Source of the DNA: Cokeromyces recurvatus
Lineage: Eukaryota; Mucoromycota; Mucoromycetes; Mucorales; Mucoraceae
DNA length: 64,000 bases
NCBI RefSeq assembly: GCF_025118155.1
Contig: NW_026251397.1
Coordinates: 269,501 to 333,500 of the forward strand
Direction of reading: 5' to 3'
Part shown: positions 1 through 12,249 of the stretch, in pieces
How positions within the stretch are numbered: the first letter of the stretch is position 1
Layout: every line of letters starts with the position of its first letter
Notes under the pieces: generated by a model
What the model was told of the DNA's origin: nothing
What the model saw: only the letters and a program-made list of their open reading frames with translations
Databases searched by the model: none
Program-made: the position numbers and the translations under genes

Positions 1-785
1 CTCTAGACATAGTATGCATATTATTATTAGACAGTGAAACAAATAAAATAAAATAAAATAAAATAAAATGAATAAAATAAAATAAAATAAAATAAAATAA
101 AAAAAAAGATACCTTTCTCCTGTTTGCTTTTGAGGAGGTGGGTAGGTAGTATTTGAACCGTCGTCATATAATTGTCGCTGATTATTTTCTCCTTTTTTAC
201 GAGAAATGGCTAGTTTTTCTTTGAATGAGTTTGCAAGGGATTTATTACTGCTATTATGATCATTTGAGGATATCGGGGTTGGGGAATCTTTATTATTTGA
301 CAATAATTAATAATAAATAGACTATTAATTATAAAATGATGGTATTTACCTATTAAAGGTCGAGGATCATCTTCTACTATCGAGAAGGGTGTCATTATAG
401 ATAATTTGGTGTCTGTTGTAGAATGAAAATAAGAAGATATAATATCGTCATCGTCGTCGTCATCATCATCATCATTTTCCTCTGATCCTGATTCGTCAAT
501 AGAAGAAGTAGCTCCAGTTCTATTATTAAGAACAGTTAAAAAATTGTGATGAGACGTTTGATTTCGCAGTGATGGGTGCTGTGAACTAAAACTAGGTGCT
601 CTTTTGATATGTTTACTATTTTGAGAAGGTGGATTAGTATTGCTCAGTAAATAATCTGACAGTTGTCTACGAATGATGGAATGATTAAAGGAAGATGACC
701 GTTGACGAGTTTTATATTTCTTCATGTCTACTCTTTCTTCTAGCGTCTTTGTTTCTGTAGCGGCAGTCCGAGATGGTAAAGACAT
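1..785 (-). CDS. Hypothetical acidic/Ser-rich protein, 3' end outside window
   Basis: I do not recognise this gene. ATG is at 785-783. Exon 1 (785-350) ends at a GTAAAT donor. A 62-nt intron (349-288) is in phase, and exon 2 (287-113) reads on open to a GTATCT donor at 112, after which the intron runs into an AAAAT repeat and off the left edge. The protein starts MSLPSRTAA. It has a basic, Ser-rich N-terminal stretch (KYKTRQRSSSFNHS, about residues 24-37), a run of ten Asp near residue 110, and a Lys/Gln-rich end (KLAISRKKG). No domain, signal peptide or membrane segment is visible. It looks like a disordered cytosolic or nuclear protein of regulatory type, but that is a guess from composition only. 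Confidence 0.6.
44..103. repeat. AAAAT pentanucleotide repeat
   Basis: Near-perfect tandem AAAAT (ATTTT on the minus strand), interrupted once by aatg. It sits inside the last visible intron of the left-edge gene. Confidence 0.85.
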
Positions 786-1033
786 TATATAAATGTAACA
801 GACTCAAGTCGAGATGAATTGGGTTTTTTGGGTATACGAAAAAAAAGAACAAAAATAAAATAAAATAAAATAATGAAATAGAAACAAGTTTCAGAAAAGA
901 TCGATATAATGTTTAAAAATAAAATAAAGTAGAGTTATTTAATGAATAAAGAAATTGTTCATTATAATATCTATAATAGAACAATAAATGTAAATATGGA
1001 TTTGTATTTATTTATCTATTTATTTATTTATTT

Positions 1034-1064
<31 letters not shown>

Positions 1065-1454
1065 TTTGGTTAAAAAAGCGGAGTTTACTATTCATAATGC
1101 TACTGTTCATACTCAAAATGATGGCAACTGTACAAATCAAGAATATAAAATATGCTGTTAATTGTTAGGTAACACGAAGAATTAGCGCCTCTTTACTTTG
1201 CAATTTTTAACAATACCGATTTTTTTTTATTATCTTTGTAAGTCTTAAAAGTGCAATGCTTTTTCTTTTTTATGAGATTTGGACAAGAATATTTATTTAT
1301 TAGATGAACCAATTTAAAATATAGATGGTTTTATAGAGCTTTTTTTTTTTTTTTCTTCAAACCATTTTTCCCCAATGTGATTCTTATATGGTTAGCCTAT
1401 CCAGTACAATCCTCAACAGTAGTTGAAATATTACACGGTATAGATTTGTTCATC

Positions 1455-1509
<55 letters not shown>

Positions 1510-1885
1510 GGGGGCTTTATATGAGCTCTGATACCCATCTTCGACCAAAAGCGAACCCTTACTACTCTACTGCTGCTCATCGTCATAATTGAATCATCTC
1601 TTCTTAATAACAAGGTATCGAAAAGAGAGAACCCTAACGAGCATAGTGATGTAGTAATCATTTTCATTATCGTTGATGGGAGATTTTCGAGTATATCTAA
1701 TAACTTTGTACCTATTTGCCTTTAGATGATTTATACTTTATTATTATTACTATTATCAAGATAAAGTATATTCTAAACTACATTTGAGTGAGTTTAATTA
1801 TTACGCGTACGATCATTATCCTCAGCTTAAACAAAAAAAAAAAAAAAAAAAAAAATCCAGTTTCTTTTTAATAATACGTATCTCC
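786..1885. other. Intergenic, low complexity
   Basis: Lies between the 5' end of the left-edge gene and the 3' end of the methyltransferase gene. It holds an ATTT tetranucleotide run (about 1005-1063), a T43 tract (1456-1498) followed by an A tract, and an A-rich stretch near 1832-1854. No coding stretch is convincing: the open frame over the T43 tract encodes poly-Phe and is a composition artefact. Confidence 0.7.
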
Positions 1886-2803
1886 TTATTTTTTGAAAAA
1901 ATTGTTTCTTTTCAATTCCATTGCTGTTTTATAAGGTGCAGTAATTGGAGGCTGTAAAGGATCTAATTGCTTATAAGTAGCCTGCAAAGGATAAGTTCTA
2001 TCTGAATCATAACCGCTATAATCATTGTTTATATTTATAAATATTCAGTCATTATGATTTAAATCCTACTTACTTTATATCGCCACAGGCAATAAAGGGT
2101 ACAATTGTTCTGTTAGGTCCTACTAATTCGTTCATAGAATCATATTGTAAATCTAATAAAGGATTGGCCATAGTTGGTGTATATCCTGGTGGTGGTTGAT
2201 AGTTCTGACATACGATGAAAGACTCTATACTTGAATTACGTGAACTTCTAGGCTTACTGCATGTCACTGTTGGAAAGAATATCTTCAGTTGACTATAAAG
2301 TAAAGTAATGTCTTTACCACGGAATATTTTCGCTACAAATGTTCCACCAGGACGAAGAACATGAGTTGTAATATTAAGGGCCTACAAGAAAGAGAGTGAG
2401 CAAGCAAGGATTGGAGATAAGATGATGAACACATAAAATGAATTACATACAGCTAGCAATAATTGAGCTTGAATGTATTCGTCCATATCATGAAGACCAG
2501 TCACTGTCAAGTAAAGAAAGAAACAAAAATGAATATAAATTCATTTTCATATTTAGTCATTCTACATACCATCAGGTGCGCCATCACAAATAACGATATC
2601 AGCCATTTCACCATCAAAATAAGAAATGATTTTTTCTGCAGTGGATTTTTTAGTAATATCACCTTGAAGTTGAATGACTCCTTCTAAAGGTGCCATGGCT
2701 TGTAAGTCAACAGCCACAATTTTTGGCTCTGGTTCATTAGGCGTTTGTTTGTGATTTTCGCTGATAAAAATAAATAAGAATAGTCAAGATAGGCGATACA
2801 TTG

Positions 2804-2843
<40 letters not shown>

Positions 2844-2931
2844 AACATGACACTTACCTTAAACGCTTAGAAAGCACTTGAGACCAACTGCCTGGTGCTG
2901 CACAAAGATCTACTGCTCTTTTTACACCTTA

Positions 2932-2978
<47 letters not shown>

Positions 2979-3200
2979 TAATTAAACAAGCTGTTGATTT
3001 CTTTTTTGATCGATGCAAACCTTGTAAAAAGTTGAATTCTTCATCTAATTGCAATAATTTAAAAGCACTTCTCGCACGCCAACCTTCTTCTTTCGCAAGT
3101 CGATAATACTATTGTTTATTGTTTATTAAACTTCAAATGGATAAAATTAACTTTGATTTATACATACAACATCTCTTTTATCTTTTGATGATTTTCCCAT
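1886..3200 (-). CDS. TRM7: tRNA 2'-O-methyltransferase, Trm7/FTSJ1 type
   Basis: SAM-dependent ribose 2'-O-methyltransferase predicted to modify nucleotides 32 and 34 of the tRNA anticodon loop in the cytosol. Seven exons (3200-3168, 3108-3021, 2927-2858, 2760-2570, 2503-2451, 2381-2074, 2015-1886) join in frame to 290 residues, a normal Trm7 length. The start [10 protein letters not shown] is the family N-terminus with the first K of the K-D-K-E tetrad region. The SAM motif is [13 protein letters not shown], followed by [16 protein letters not shown] with the catalytic Asp. [13 protein letters not shown] carries the catalytic Lys, and [19 protein letters not shown] is the typical Trm7 substrate loop. 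Introns hold poly-A and AC repeats. The Trm7 call, rather than mitochondrial Mrm2 or nucleolar Spb1, rests on size and on the SRNSSIE and PPGY segments. Confidence 0.95.
2936..2971. repeat. AC dinucleotide microsatellite
   Basis: About 18 AC units inside intron 2 of the Trm7-like gene. Confidence 0.9.
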
Positions 3201-3962
3201 TCTAGTTGATTGATCAGTTTTTAAGAAAAAAAAAAAAAAAAAAAGGCTTTTTTTTTATGATTATTATTATTATCAAAAAAGTAGTCATAATAGTATACAA
3301 ATTAAATCGAGACAATTTTTTTTTTTAATATTACATTTCTGATCTTTTGTTAACTTTCTTGCCTTAAAGACTGAATTTACTTTATATTGAATTAAAGTTT
3401 TTTTTTTCTTTATATCTTTAGGAGAAAATAACAAATGAAGCGTGAAGACTATGTATATACATATGTAATAATAGAAAAGAAGAGTTGATCAATACATATA
3501 TATCTGCTAGTCTACGAATATCTAAATTGCTCTGTTTTTGAAAATAAATAATAAAAAAAAGGTCGCAATCAATAATCTCACTAATTTAACCAGGTTGATT
3601 TGTGCTTGAAATCATTAAATAAAAAGAATGTTGTTTTATCAAATCTAGTATAATTAGAACCTATTAATGATTATTCACTAAAAGAAAATGGTGTCGAAAA
3701 TTATAAAAGAACTGGATTAAAATAAATATTTGTGAAGGACATTTTTGCTAAGAAAGTTAAAACAATTGTTATCTATCTCATTCAAAGTTTTGAATTATCC
3801 AGGCTTCGATAATCTTATTCATTGCATTTTGTTCAAGTCGTCTGAATAAAAAGTTAAAAAGCTATGTTGATACGATTATTTTTTTTTATCATCAAAAGAT
3901 AAATACAAAAGTTTAATTGTTATTATTCTTTTTCCACAAAAAAAAAATAAAGATTATGTACA
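3201..3962. other. Intergenic, no gene seen
   Basis: AT-rich spacer between the 5' end of the methyltransferase gene and the 3' end of the SF3b10 gene, both on the minus strand. It therefore contains the methyltransferase promoter. A TTATTATTATTATC stretch and poly-A/T runs near 3220-3255 precede the start codon. No further reading frame or RNA gene was recognised. Confidence 0.6.
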
Positions 3963-4349
3963 TTAAAACTCTTCTTTTTCAGGTGGTGGTCCACAAGGTT
4001 GAAGCATTTTCTAAATGAATGGATGAGCAATCATTGTTTGTTATTTTTTCCTTTAAAAAAAAAATACCTCTAACAAATTATGTTTAACACGTGCTTTGCA
4101 TTCGTTTTCAGCTACAGAAATATAAGAAAGTAAAGAATTATGACACATGAAGGAAGCAAGTGAATCTCTATGTTGATTAGTGAGCCATTCACTTTTTTTT
4201 TTTTAAAAAAAACAAGGATAATCTATGATTAGTTTATACAAAGAATATAAAAAAAAAAGATTACTTAAAGAAATGCTGTTCTTACTATTTCACAGTATCA
4301 GCGTGTCCAGTTCCAACATATTTTGATTGTACTAAAAAAGAGTAAAAGG

Positions 4350-4410
<61 letters not shown>

Positions 4411-4573
4411 AATCAAGACAGTATTGATTCCTTCATTTTCAATAATTAAGTTTAGTTTACAATGTTCAATTTGACTATTAATATTAGGACGATCCTAGTT
4501 TTTAATAAGGAGAAGAAAAAAAAAAAGTAAGATTTACAATCAAAATAAATTAATGTAAATAATTATATACCAT
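3963..4573 (-). CDS. SF3B5: Splicing factor 3b subunit 5 (SF3b10)
   Basis: Small core subunit of SF3b in the U2 snRNP, helping SF3B1 and PHF5A hold the branch site. Five exons (4573-4571, 4494-4461, 4331-4286, 4191-4068, 4010-3963) give 84 residues; the human protein has 86. Diagnostic pieces are DRPNINSQIEHLQSKYVGTG, GHADTVKYEWLTNQHRDS, SVAENECKARV and the C-terminus KMLQPCGPPPEKEEF. All junctions are GT-AG and in phase. The first exon is only the ATG, followed directly by GTATAT; this choice keeps the conserved second residues in frame and gives the expected length. The second intron contains an A58 tract (T58 on the coding strand). The exons are too short to stand out as open frames. The downstream exons are certain; the ATG exon is the weakest part. 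Confidence 0.93.
4350..4407. repeat. A58 homopolymer in SF3b10 intron
   Basis: Uninterrupted run of 58 A between two exons of the SF3b10 gene (poly-T in the sense orientation). The exact length should be treated as uncertain. Confidence 0.9.
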
Positions 4574-5693
4574 AATTTACTATAATTGAAAGAAAGATAA
4601 TTCACTTGCTGTTGTTTTTTTTTTCTCTAAATATGATTCCTTCCATGAAAAGGTCGTCACAAATTTAACGATCTAAAATTTTGGATCAAGAAATTAAGAA
4701 GACAGCTAAAGAAAAGAAGAATCCTCAATAAACAATTCTATAAAAGTGAGAAATCAATTTAGCAAAATTGAAAAATAAAAAAAAAATAAAGACTAGAACT
4801 TCAAAGTTTTTACTCTCTTTTATAGAACATCTATAACAAGAAGTTAAGTATTATTTGAGGAACATACTAGATAGTCTACATATTATTTTAGTATGCGTTT
4901 ATTATACAGACAAATGAAAGTATACATGACTAAGCTTTTCTAATTATATATGGACTGAAGCCATATTATAGTCTACAAGTGAAGGTGCATATATATCGTA
5001 TATAGAAGCATAGTTTATTATTATTATGCTTAAAAAATAACAACAACAACAACAACAACAATTATTATTATTATTACTTCTGCAACAAGCTCAATCACTC
5101 AAACTTGTAAGAAAAAGAAATATAAAAATAAACACTTGCAACTCATTTTCATTCATATTTACAAGCTAATTACTAACGACAATAGTCAAGCCTGTTATCA
5201 CTGTACTAAAAAATAAAAAATTATGTTTATGACTAACGCATTCGTAACTGAATAATTTTATCTCAGATCGTCCTAGAAAAAAAAAAAAATTCCCAATCGT
5301 TTCAATTTAGGTACAACACATGCTTTATTATTGAAATATGCGTACTACAAGTGTAGTGTACATGAAGTGATTTACAAACTTATTATATAACGCGCTTAGT
5401 GTAATTTTATGTAGTCATCAATTTGGTCGATTAATTATTTTATTTATTTACATACTTCTTTTTATTTATTTATTTTTTTTTCTCCTTTTCTTTAATTTCT
5501 TTTCCATTCATTAATTTCTTCTTATTAATCATTTGAAGAGGAAAAAATATATAATCCATTTTTATATATAAAAAGGGACTTTAAAACTTGATAAGAAAAT
5601 TTAGAACAAAAACAAAACAAAACCAAAAAAAACAAAAGCATAAAATAAAATATAGGAAAGGAATCTATTCTACTAGAATAAAACTAACTAAAA
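4574..5693. other. Intergenic, divergent promoter region
   Basis: Lies between the SF3b10 gene (minus) and the next plus-strand gene, so it should hold both promoters. It contains an AAC trinucleotide run near 5038-5060 followed by ATT repeats, and T-rich blocks at 5440-5510. An A-rich leader (5600-5690) immediately precedes the ATG at 5694. No RNA gene or additional frame was recognised. Confidence 0.6.
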
Positions 5694-6121
5694 ATGGGAC
5701 CAGCTGTTTCGACTTTAATACATGGTGATAAAAAAAAAAAGAAATCATTACATCAATCTATTGATTCTTCAAATGATTTAGATGTATCTACTATGCTGTT
5801 TGACAGAAATTTTTCACAAGACGACGTCACCCAGCAACTTCCGCTTTTTCATTCTGCAAAATTTCCTTATATAAGTTTAAACGAATCCCCTTCTTATTCA
5901 GATGAACCTTCCATGTCTTCCTCCATTATTCAAACACCTTTAGTAAAAGAAGATGCTACCCTATATAAACAAAACGTTTCTGGTAAGTGCTCACTATTCT
6001 TTTTTTTCTTTTCAACATTTTAATGTATGTATCTCTACATTTAATTTTGATTACTTGCTCTTTATAAATGTATATATTTTTTCTCTTCTTTATTTTTTTT
6101 TCCCTCTTTTTCTTTTTCTTA

Positions 6122-6153
<32 letters not shown>

Positions 6154-7892
6154 TCTTTGTTTTATTTTGTATATTATTTTTATTTTTTTTTCATCTAATT
6201 CCTAATATTAATAAAATTGTATTATTGAAATAGAAATTGCATCAAAAATAATACCCAAAAGAGCTTGGTCAGGTTATCATCTTTTTCAATTAGCCAACAT
6301 GAAGGGAGATCCTTCACAGCCGCCACGAATAATTAAAACCCCTAGATTCCGATCCACAGGACATAAACTAGCATCCAATCTGAATACAGTCAATTCATCA
6401 GCGCCCTCATTATCTTCTACTACCTCACAACAAACGAAGCCGTTACTAATTATAGAAAATACGATTGATACCGAAAAAGGAAAAGAGCCTGCAGAGATGG
6501 AACAACTTATTTCTATGATGAAAAACCATAAAGTGTCGGATGATACAGCATCATTTGATTTTAATTTTGGGTTAAATAACAACAATAAACCCTTAACACC
6601 TATACCCTCACCTCAGTCAGCAACAACAAGTTTTATTCCATCTCCTGAATTCAAGTTTTCCTTTTCAGCCTCTATACCTAATACAAATCATCATTACACA
6701 TATGGTTATAGTACAAATACGACGATTCCTAATGAAGAAGAAGATGAATATGATGATGGTAACATAGCTATCAATGGCCATTATCATTATCATAAAAATG
6801 AATATTATACCGCAACGACAAGTAATAGCCATATGAATAATGAATATGAATATATATATATAAATGTTAATATTGATCATGTATATATATATCTACTTAG
6901 ATGAAGGAACAGAAAATCATCTCAATAACGATACACTTTATATATCAGAACGAAAAATATTACCTTTACCAAAACCTCGTTGGAAAAGGCATCAAGATAA
7001 ATCTACAACTACAATCGCTATTCGAACTCAAGATGGATCTACGAATTATCCTTTTAATAGAGTCCAAGATGCTAATAACACAAGTCATTTATTTAATAGA
7101 ATACCATCATCAAATATAACTCTAAACGAGGATATGAGTAATATCAAGAAGATGAAATGTTCTGCTGGCAATAAAGTGATTAGTAATAAACAACGACAAA
7201 AAGTGGATAATAAAAGGAAAGAAAGAAACTGGCAAGATAACGTTAGTAGTAGTAGTACAACTGCAGAAGTGACAGAAATTCGTAATGAGTATTTTATAGA
7301 TTCAAAAAAGATGGGCTTACATATACCTTCTTCTTCTTCAAATCATAATTTATCTATCAATAAGCCATTTAATCTAAAATCATCTGAATCTATGAGAGAA
7401 CGGATAAAGACTAAATTAAAAACAATTCAAGCTACAAAGGGAACTTCTGTCAGTACTGCGGTAGTCACCATTCCATCAGTCACAACAAATTCAACTAAAA
7501 AATCAATATCACAAAAGAAAAAGCCAATAAAGAATCAAACAGAGACTAATAAAGGACAAAAGAAAATCATTGCTCCTCCTTCCTCTTCAACTGTGAAAAA
7601 GAAGACGAATAACAAAAAGAGATCTAATCGAGGAGGAGGAGAAGATATAGCTCCAGGAGGTTTTCTATCATCTGACATTACTTTATTTGAAAATCCTATT
7701 TCAGATGATTGGATCTGCTTATTTTGTCAATATGATATCTTCATGCATGGTCTTGAAGAAGCAAAACGAAAGAATGGCTATTATCGACGAAGGCGCGAAA
7801 GACTTAAAAGATTAAAAGAAGCTGAATTAAGAAGATTAGGTAGTTTAAGTGAATCAGAAGATGACCAACATAAAGAACATATTTGTATGTAA
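5694..7892 (+). CDS. Hypothetical protein with C-terminal WxCxxC-like motif
   Basis: Three exons (5694-5982, 6234-6821, 6901-7892) join in phase to 622 residues. The second intron uses a GTAATA donor inside the TTSNS coding-like stretch; this choice is supported because it restores frame and removes an AT-repeat tail. Most of the protein is low complexity: Ser/Thr/Pro and Asn-rich in the middle, then strongly basic (KKKPIKNQ, KKKTNNKKR). The ordered part appears to be the last 80 residues: GGFLSSDITLFENPISDDW, then ICLFCQYDIF with a CxxC pair, then a basic helix YYRRRRERLKRLKEAELRR. Cysteines are otherwise few. This suggests a small metal-binding or protein-interaction module plus coiled helix in a nuclear protein, by inference only. 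The end CM followed by taa lies on a possible GTATGT donor, so one more exon is possible. Confidence 0.7.
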
Positions 7893-8508
7893 TAACGTGT
7901 ATCTATTATATACATGTATATGTATATATTTATATATATATTTTCTTTTCTTTTTTTTTTTTCTTTTTTTTTTTTTTAATACATATTTATATAAATATAC
8001 ACTTTTATTTGTATACATATTTTTATATACAAATATGTATTTATACATGTATACATACATACATACATACAAATATACGTACATACTAGATAGCATCTCT
8101 TCTCCCTTCCCTTTAATCATATTCGTATATTTTTTCTTTTCTTTTCCTTTCTATTCTGTATGAATATGTGTGTGCTGATCTTACTCTGAAATTCAATTCA
8201 TTTTAACCACTTGTTTTAATTACTCCTGAAAGTGTTATTCTTATTGACCAATAAGGAGAGATAGAGATAGTTGAATCAAAAAAAAATGTCAATAATTTAT
8301 GAAAACAGTAGTATATACATAATTAGGTCTCCTTAAATAAGAACATGAAATAGAGTTAGCTTTACAACATCCATATTCACGTGTTTCCATTCATTTAATG
8401 CTTGTTGTTATTTATAATAGATGTTTTGCATAAATAAATCGGTGATAAATCATCCATACAATAAATAAATATGTATATTTGTATATATATATATATAGAC
8501 ACCCTTAT
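7893..8508. other. Intergenic between convergent genes
   Basis: Spacer between the plus-strand hypothetical gene and the 3' end of the SNF2 gene. It holds T-rich tracts (7945-7978), TACA/TATA repeats (7985-8090) and several poly-A signal-like AATAAA strings near 8430-8470. No gene seen. Confidence 0.6.
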
Positions 8509-11474
8509 TTAACACCTCTGCCTTTTTTTCCATTTTCTTAATAGTATCTTTGCTTCATGTTTTGCTTGTTCTATATCCACTTCATCCATATTTAGCATGT
8601 CTTCATAATTCGTGTTATCTAACTTGTCTTGGTCATGCAATATAAATTGAGTGATGCAATCACGATTTTGCTTCAAACAACTGAATGAAATAAAATCGTT
8701 TTTAATACTCTCTTCAACTGTATCCACGTTTATTGGTTTTAAATTACTTGATGGCAAAGCAAAGTAATTCTTTACTTCTTCCTTTGAAACATCGATTGTC
8801 TTTTTATTATCTATTATGCGACTTTTAAATATAAATACGTATATGTGTATATTTTTGAAAAAAGAAAAGGTAATATAAGCTAATTTATCTTGACAAAAAA
8901 AAAAAAGCAATTATTTATAAATTACCTTGTTATATTACGCTTATGTATACTTTGTGCAAATATGCGTTCTTCTATTGTAGTTGCAGAAATTAATCTGTAA
9001 ACTACAGTAGACTTCTTTTGTCCAAGTCGGAAAATTCTACCAATACTTTGTTCATCATACAATGGATTCCAATCCTGATCAACTAAAACAATACGACTAG
9101 CAGCAGTCAAATTAATACCAATAGCAGCTGCCTATAAAATAATTTAGATTCTTTTTTCTGAATTAAATTTGCTATATTTACTTTTGCAGAAAGAAGCATG
9201 GCATCAATATTCTCATCTTCGTTATAAAATCGGTCAATATTAAGTTGACGTTCCTATTGATAAATCATGTATTGATAACTGTTTGTAGAACTAAAGTAAA
9301 AAAAAAAAAAAGTTTATTTTTTTACCGAGGTTACTGTACTTCCATCAATTCTGGATATTTTAATACCAAACACAGGTAATAAATGCTGGATATAATCTAT
9401 AACAATAAATTATATGTTTAGTAAATTGTAAAAAAAATAGTTAAAACTACAATTCTTACCCAAGCATGCTACACTATGAGAAACAATAATTAATTTTTCT
9501 TTCATCACTTGACAATCCTTTGCAAGATCAACAATAAACGACATTTTTCCTGAGCATTTCCATGATTCAATAGCTAAAAAAAAATTGCATTTAATTCACT
9601 TCTTCTTCGTATTCAATATATAGACTGCTTTATTACCTGATTTTTCTAAATAACTAATTGCCCAGTCAAAGCCACCATTAGAAAGCCATTTTTCAAATAT
9701 ATTCACTTCATCATCTTCAATCAATTCTGTATCCAAAGCAGCTAATGTAATCATGCCATCAGTCGTATTTTCTGGAATACTAACAATTTCGTCTTCAACT
9801 TCATTATCAGCAATATCCACGTTCCTTGTACCATATTCTTTATTCATCGTTATTTTTCGTTGCTTTTCTTGTCTTCTTTTTAATAACTAAATATTAAATA
9901 GATTAGTAAATACGTTGGCCTCCTCCTCCTCCTCTCCTCCTTTTTTTATTTTTTGTAGAAGAAAAAAAAAACTCACTGATTGGAATATTTTTGGATGATT
10001 ACAGATTGCACGTAAAATAAGTAAGCCAGTAAGAGGGCTAACCCCATTCGAAAGTTGTAATATATTAACATAGCCTTCATATTGAACTGGACTCATTGTA
10101 AAATAAACTGCATATTCTGTCTTTGGTGGTAATTCTTTGGTTAAGATGGTACCATCACGTCTATGAGTTACATTTTCGGTCAGTAAACGAAATACAATTG
10201 ATTTGAGAGCCGCTTGTCTTTTGACTGCTATACTTGAATCTGCATAACATCTTTCTATTTGAGTCTTAAAATAAGCTTTAAAACTTTCAGGACTTCCAAG
10301 TATGTCTGGAGCAACAAAACTTAGCATGTGATAATATTCACTTAAATGATTCTGCAGAGGGTATCCTGTTAAACAAATTCTAATCTGTGTTCTTATTTGT
10401 TTGACCAAGTTAGTAATACATGCCATTGAGTTTTTAATACGGTGTCCTTCGTCTAGTACAATCACATCTGCACCTGGATTGATAAGCATTGTATAGTATT
10501 CATCTCTTATCTTATCATTCCTTTTATTCCCAGTTAATAAAATCCGAAATTGTTCATATGTCATCAACATAACACCACCATGTGTATACCAATATTTTAA
10601 AAATCGTGAGCGATCTGTATCTCGAAATCCAAGTCCTAAATGAATCGTACTATATTAGGAGTAGATCAACTAAATATTTATGTGTATATATCTATATGTG
10701 TATATCTATATGCGTATATATATGCATATATGTATATATACCTGAAAAAGTAAATACTTCTCCAATCACGTTTTCCATATTAACAGACCATTTATCAAAC
10801 TCGTTTACCCAATTTGACAATGTGATTAATGGTGCCAGTATTAATACTCGTTTTCCCTAACAATATAAATACGGATTTAAAAGTTATATATATATATGTA
10901 TTCATATATATAAGTGTAATTACAGTTGGAAAATTAGACGATGGACTTTGTTGAAGTTGCTCATATAATGCTGTTAAAAGCACAATCGTCTGAAATGTCT
11001 TGCCTAATCCCATTGTATGTGCTAATAAACAGCCATGACGTTTTTTATAAATACGATTCCACATAAATTGAAGACCTTCAAGCTATATATATATGTATAT
11101 ATATATATGTATATGAGTTGAAAGAACAACCAGGATATGGTTATGAAATTAAGAATAGCTTATACCTGATGCGTTTTTAATAGTTGACAATGTTTTTTAT
11201 TTATTGTAAATTCTATCTCTTTTAAAGCTTTTATCTTTTCTTCATCTTCTATTTCTGGTGGATCTTCCTCATCAGATTCAATCACAATAGATGATGTTTT
11301 TGTAGAGTTATAATCATCTAAAAATTCCTGCAAAGTTCTTTTTTTAGCAGGATTCACTACTTTGTCATCATACGCTGTTAAATTATGATCTACTTGTAAT
11401 AAATGTTTAAACTGAGTCTTTGGAGTCTTTGTTTGAATAATTTTATTTAAAATTGAAGATTCGTGTTCATCCAT
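8509..11474 (-). CDS. SNF2-family ATPase, ATRX/Rad54-like
   Basis: DNA-dependent chromatin-remodelling or recombination ATPase in the nucleus. About ten short exons give roughly 800 residues. After an acidic N-terminus (SIVIESDEEDPPEIEDEE) come, in order: Q-like LLKTHQLEGLQFMW; motif I AHTMGLGKTFQTI (near 11010); motif Ia LILAPLITLSNWVNEF (near 10800); motif II VIVLDEGHRIKN (near 10450); motif III CLTGYPLQNHL; motif IV region EKLIIVSHSVACLGDYIQ; and motifs V-VI GINLTAASRIVLVDQDWNP with EQSIGRIFRLGQKK (near 9030). DEGH rather than DEAH, and the SIGRIFRLGQ form of motif VI, point to the ATRX/ARIP4/Rad54 side of the family. No PHD or ADD zinc finger is seen. The start at 11474 (MDEHESS) follows a coding-strand T58 tract. 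Exon ends were read by frame and are approximate. Confidence 0.9.
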
Positions 11475-11508
11475 GATTTGTATATAATTTATAAATGAAA
11501 AGAAAGAG

Positions 11509-11566
<58 letters not shown>
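11509..11566. repeat. A58 homopolymer upstream of the SNF2 gene
   Basis: Run of 58 A (T58 on the coding strand) ending 35 bases upstream of the SNF2 start codon. It falls in the 171-bp spacer to the small upstream gene. Confidence 0.9.
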
Positions 11567-11570
<4 letters not shown>

Positions 11571-11644
11571 GGATAAAAAAGATTTTTTTTTTAAAAAAAT
11601 AAAATAACTTAACATTGATTTCGATTTAATACTAAATAGGTCTA

Positions 11645-12146
11645 TTATATTCCGTCTCTTATTGCCTGTCTAATTGCTTGTTGATATTCAAAATGTTCTA
11701 CTAAATCCCAATCTCTGTGATCCTGTAATGCTTTAGAAGGCATAGTCTTTTTTTTTTTTTTTTTTTTTAATAAAAAAAAAGTAGTTTTGTTAATGTACAC
11801 TTGAATCAAATATATACATAATTATACATATTTTTAAACATTTGCATCTTACCACTTCCTCCGGACTATCTTCAAAAATAACTGTATATTTAACTTGGCC
11901 TGTAGCATTCTTTGTTTTTCTCGTTATTCTTTCGATTCTTCTATATTTATATTTATTTACTAATTTCCTTCGTTCATCTTCTCTTTTGCTATCTTCATCA
12001 CTTTCATATTTATAATCAGGTGGAATGTACAAATGAAATGTATCTGGTCGAACATATTTATCTCTTAGTTCTTTCGATAATACAGGTACTGATATTGACT
12101 TTAATACGTTTTGAGCAATATCTGGATACACATTTTCAAGCTTCAT
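11645..12146 (-). CDS. Small protein, possible chromodomain-like fold
   Basis: Two exons (12146-11853 and 11746-11645) join in phase to 131 residues and end at ATA TAA TAG. The second half reads RRIERITRKTKNATGQ, VKYTVIFEDSPEEV, then TMPSKALQDHRDWDLVEHFE. The pattern of a basic start, a beta-strand-like VKYTVIFED and a following helix resembles a chromo or chromo-barrel domain, but I could not match a named family. The stop lies only 171 bp upstream of the SNF2 ATPase start, on the same strand. No donor is available before the stop that would fuse the two genes, so I keep them apart. A functional link with the remodeller is plausible from position but unproven. Confidence 0.65.
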
Positions 12147-12249
12147 TATCAGAAATATTTTATATAAAAAGGAAAAAAAAAAAAATCAGAAAGGAAATAC
12201 ATATTTTTTTTTTATTATTGCCTTAAAAAAATTATATTTGTATAAATAT

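Noticed and set aside
1377..1592. 71-codon plus-strand frame with poly-Phe
   Set aside because: Produced by the T43 homopolymer; no family features on either side of it.
5953..6198. Phe/Tyr-rich plus-strand frame in the first intron of the 5694 gene
   Set aside because: Lies within a T-rich intron; the phased GT-AG intron explains the sequence better.
7849..8163. Tyr/Ile/Phe-rich frames over TA and T repeats on both strands
   Set aside because: Low-complexity translation; both strands are open only because of the repeats.
11474..11645. Fusion of the small upstream gene with the SNF2 ATPase into one protein
   Set aside because: The small gene ends at TAA TAG with no usable donor before it in frame, and no acceptor lies between the T58 tract and the SNF2 ATG.
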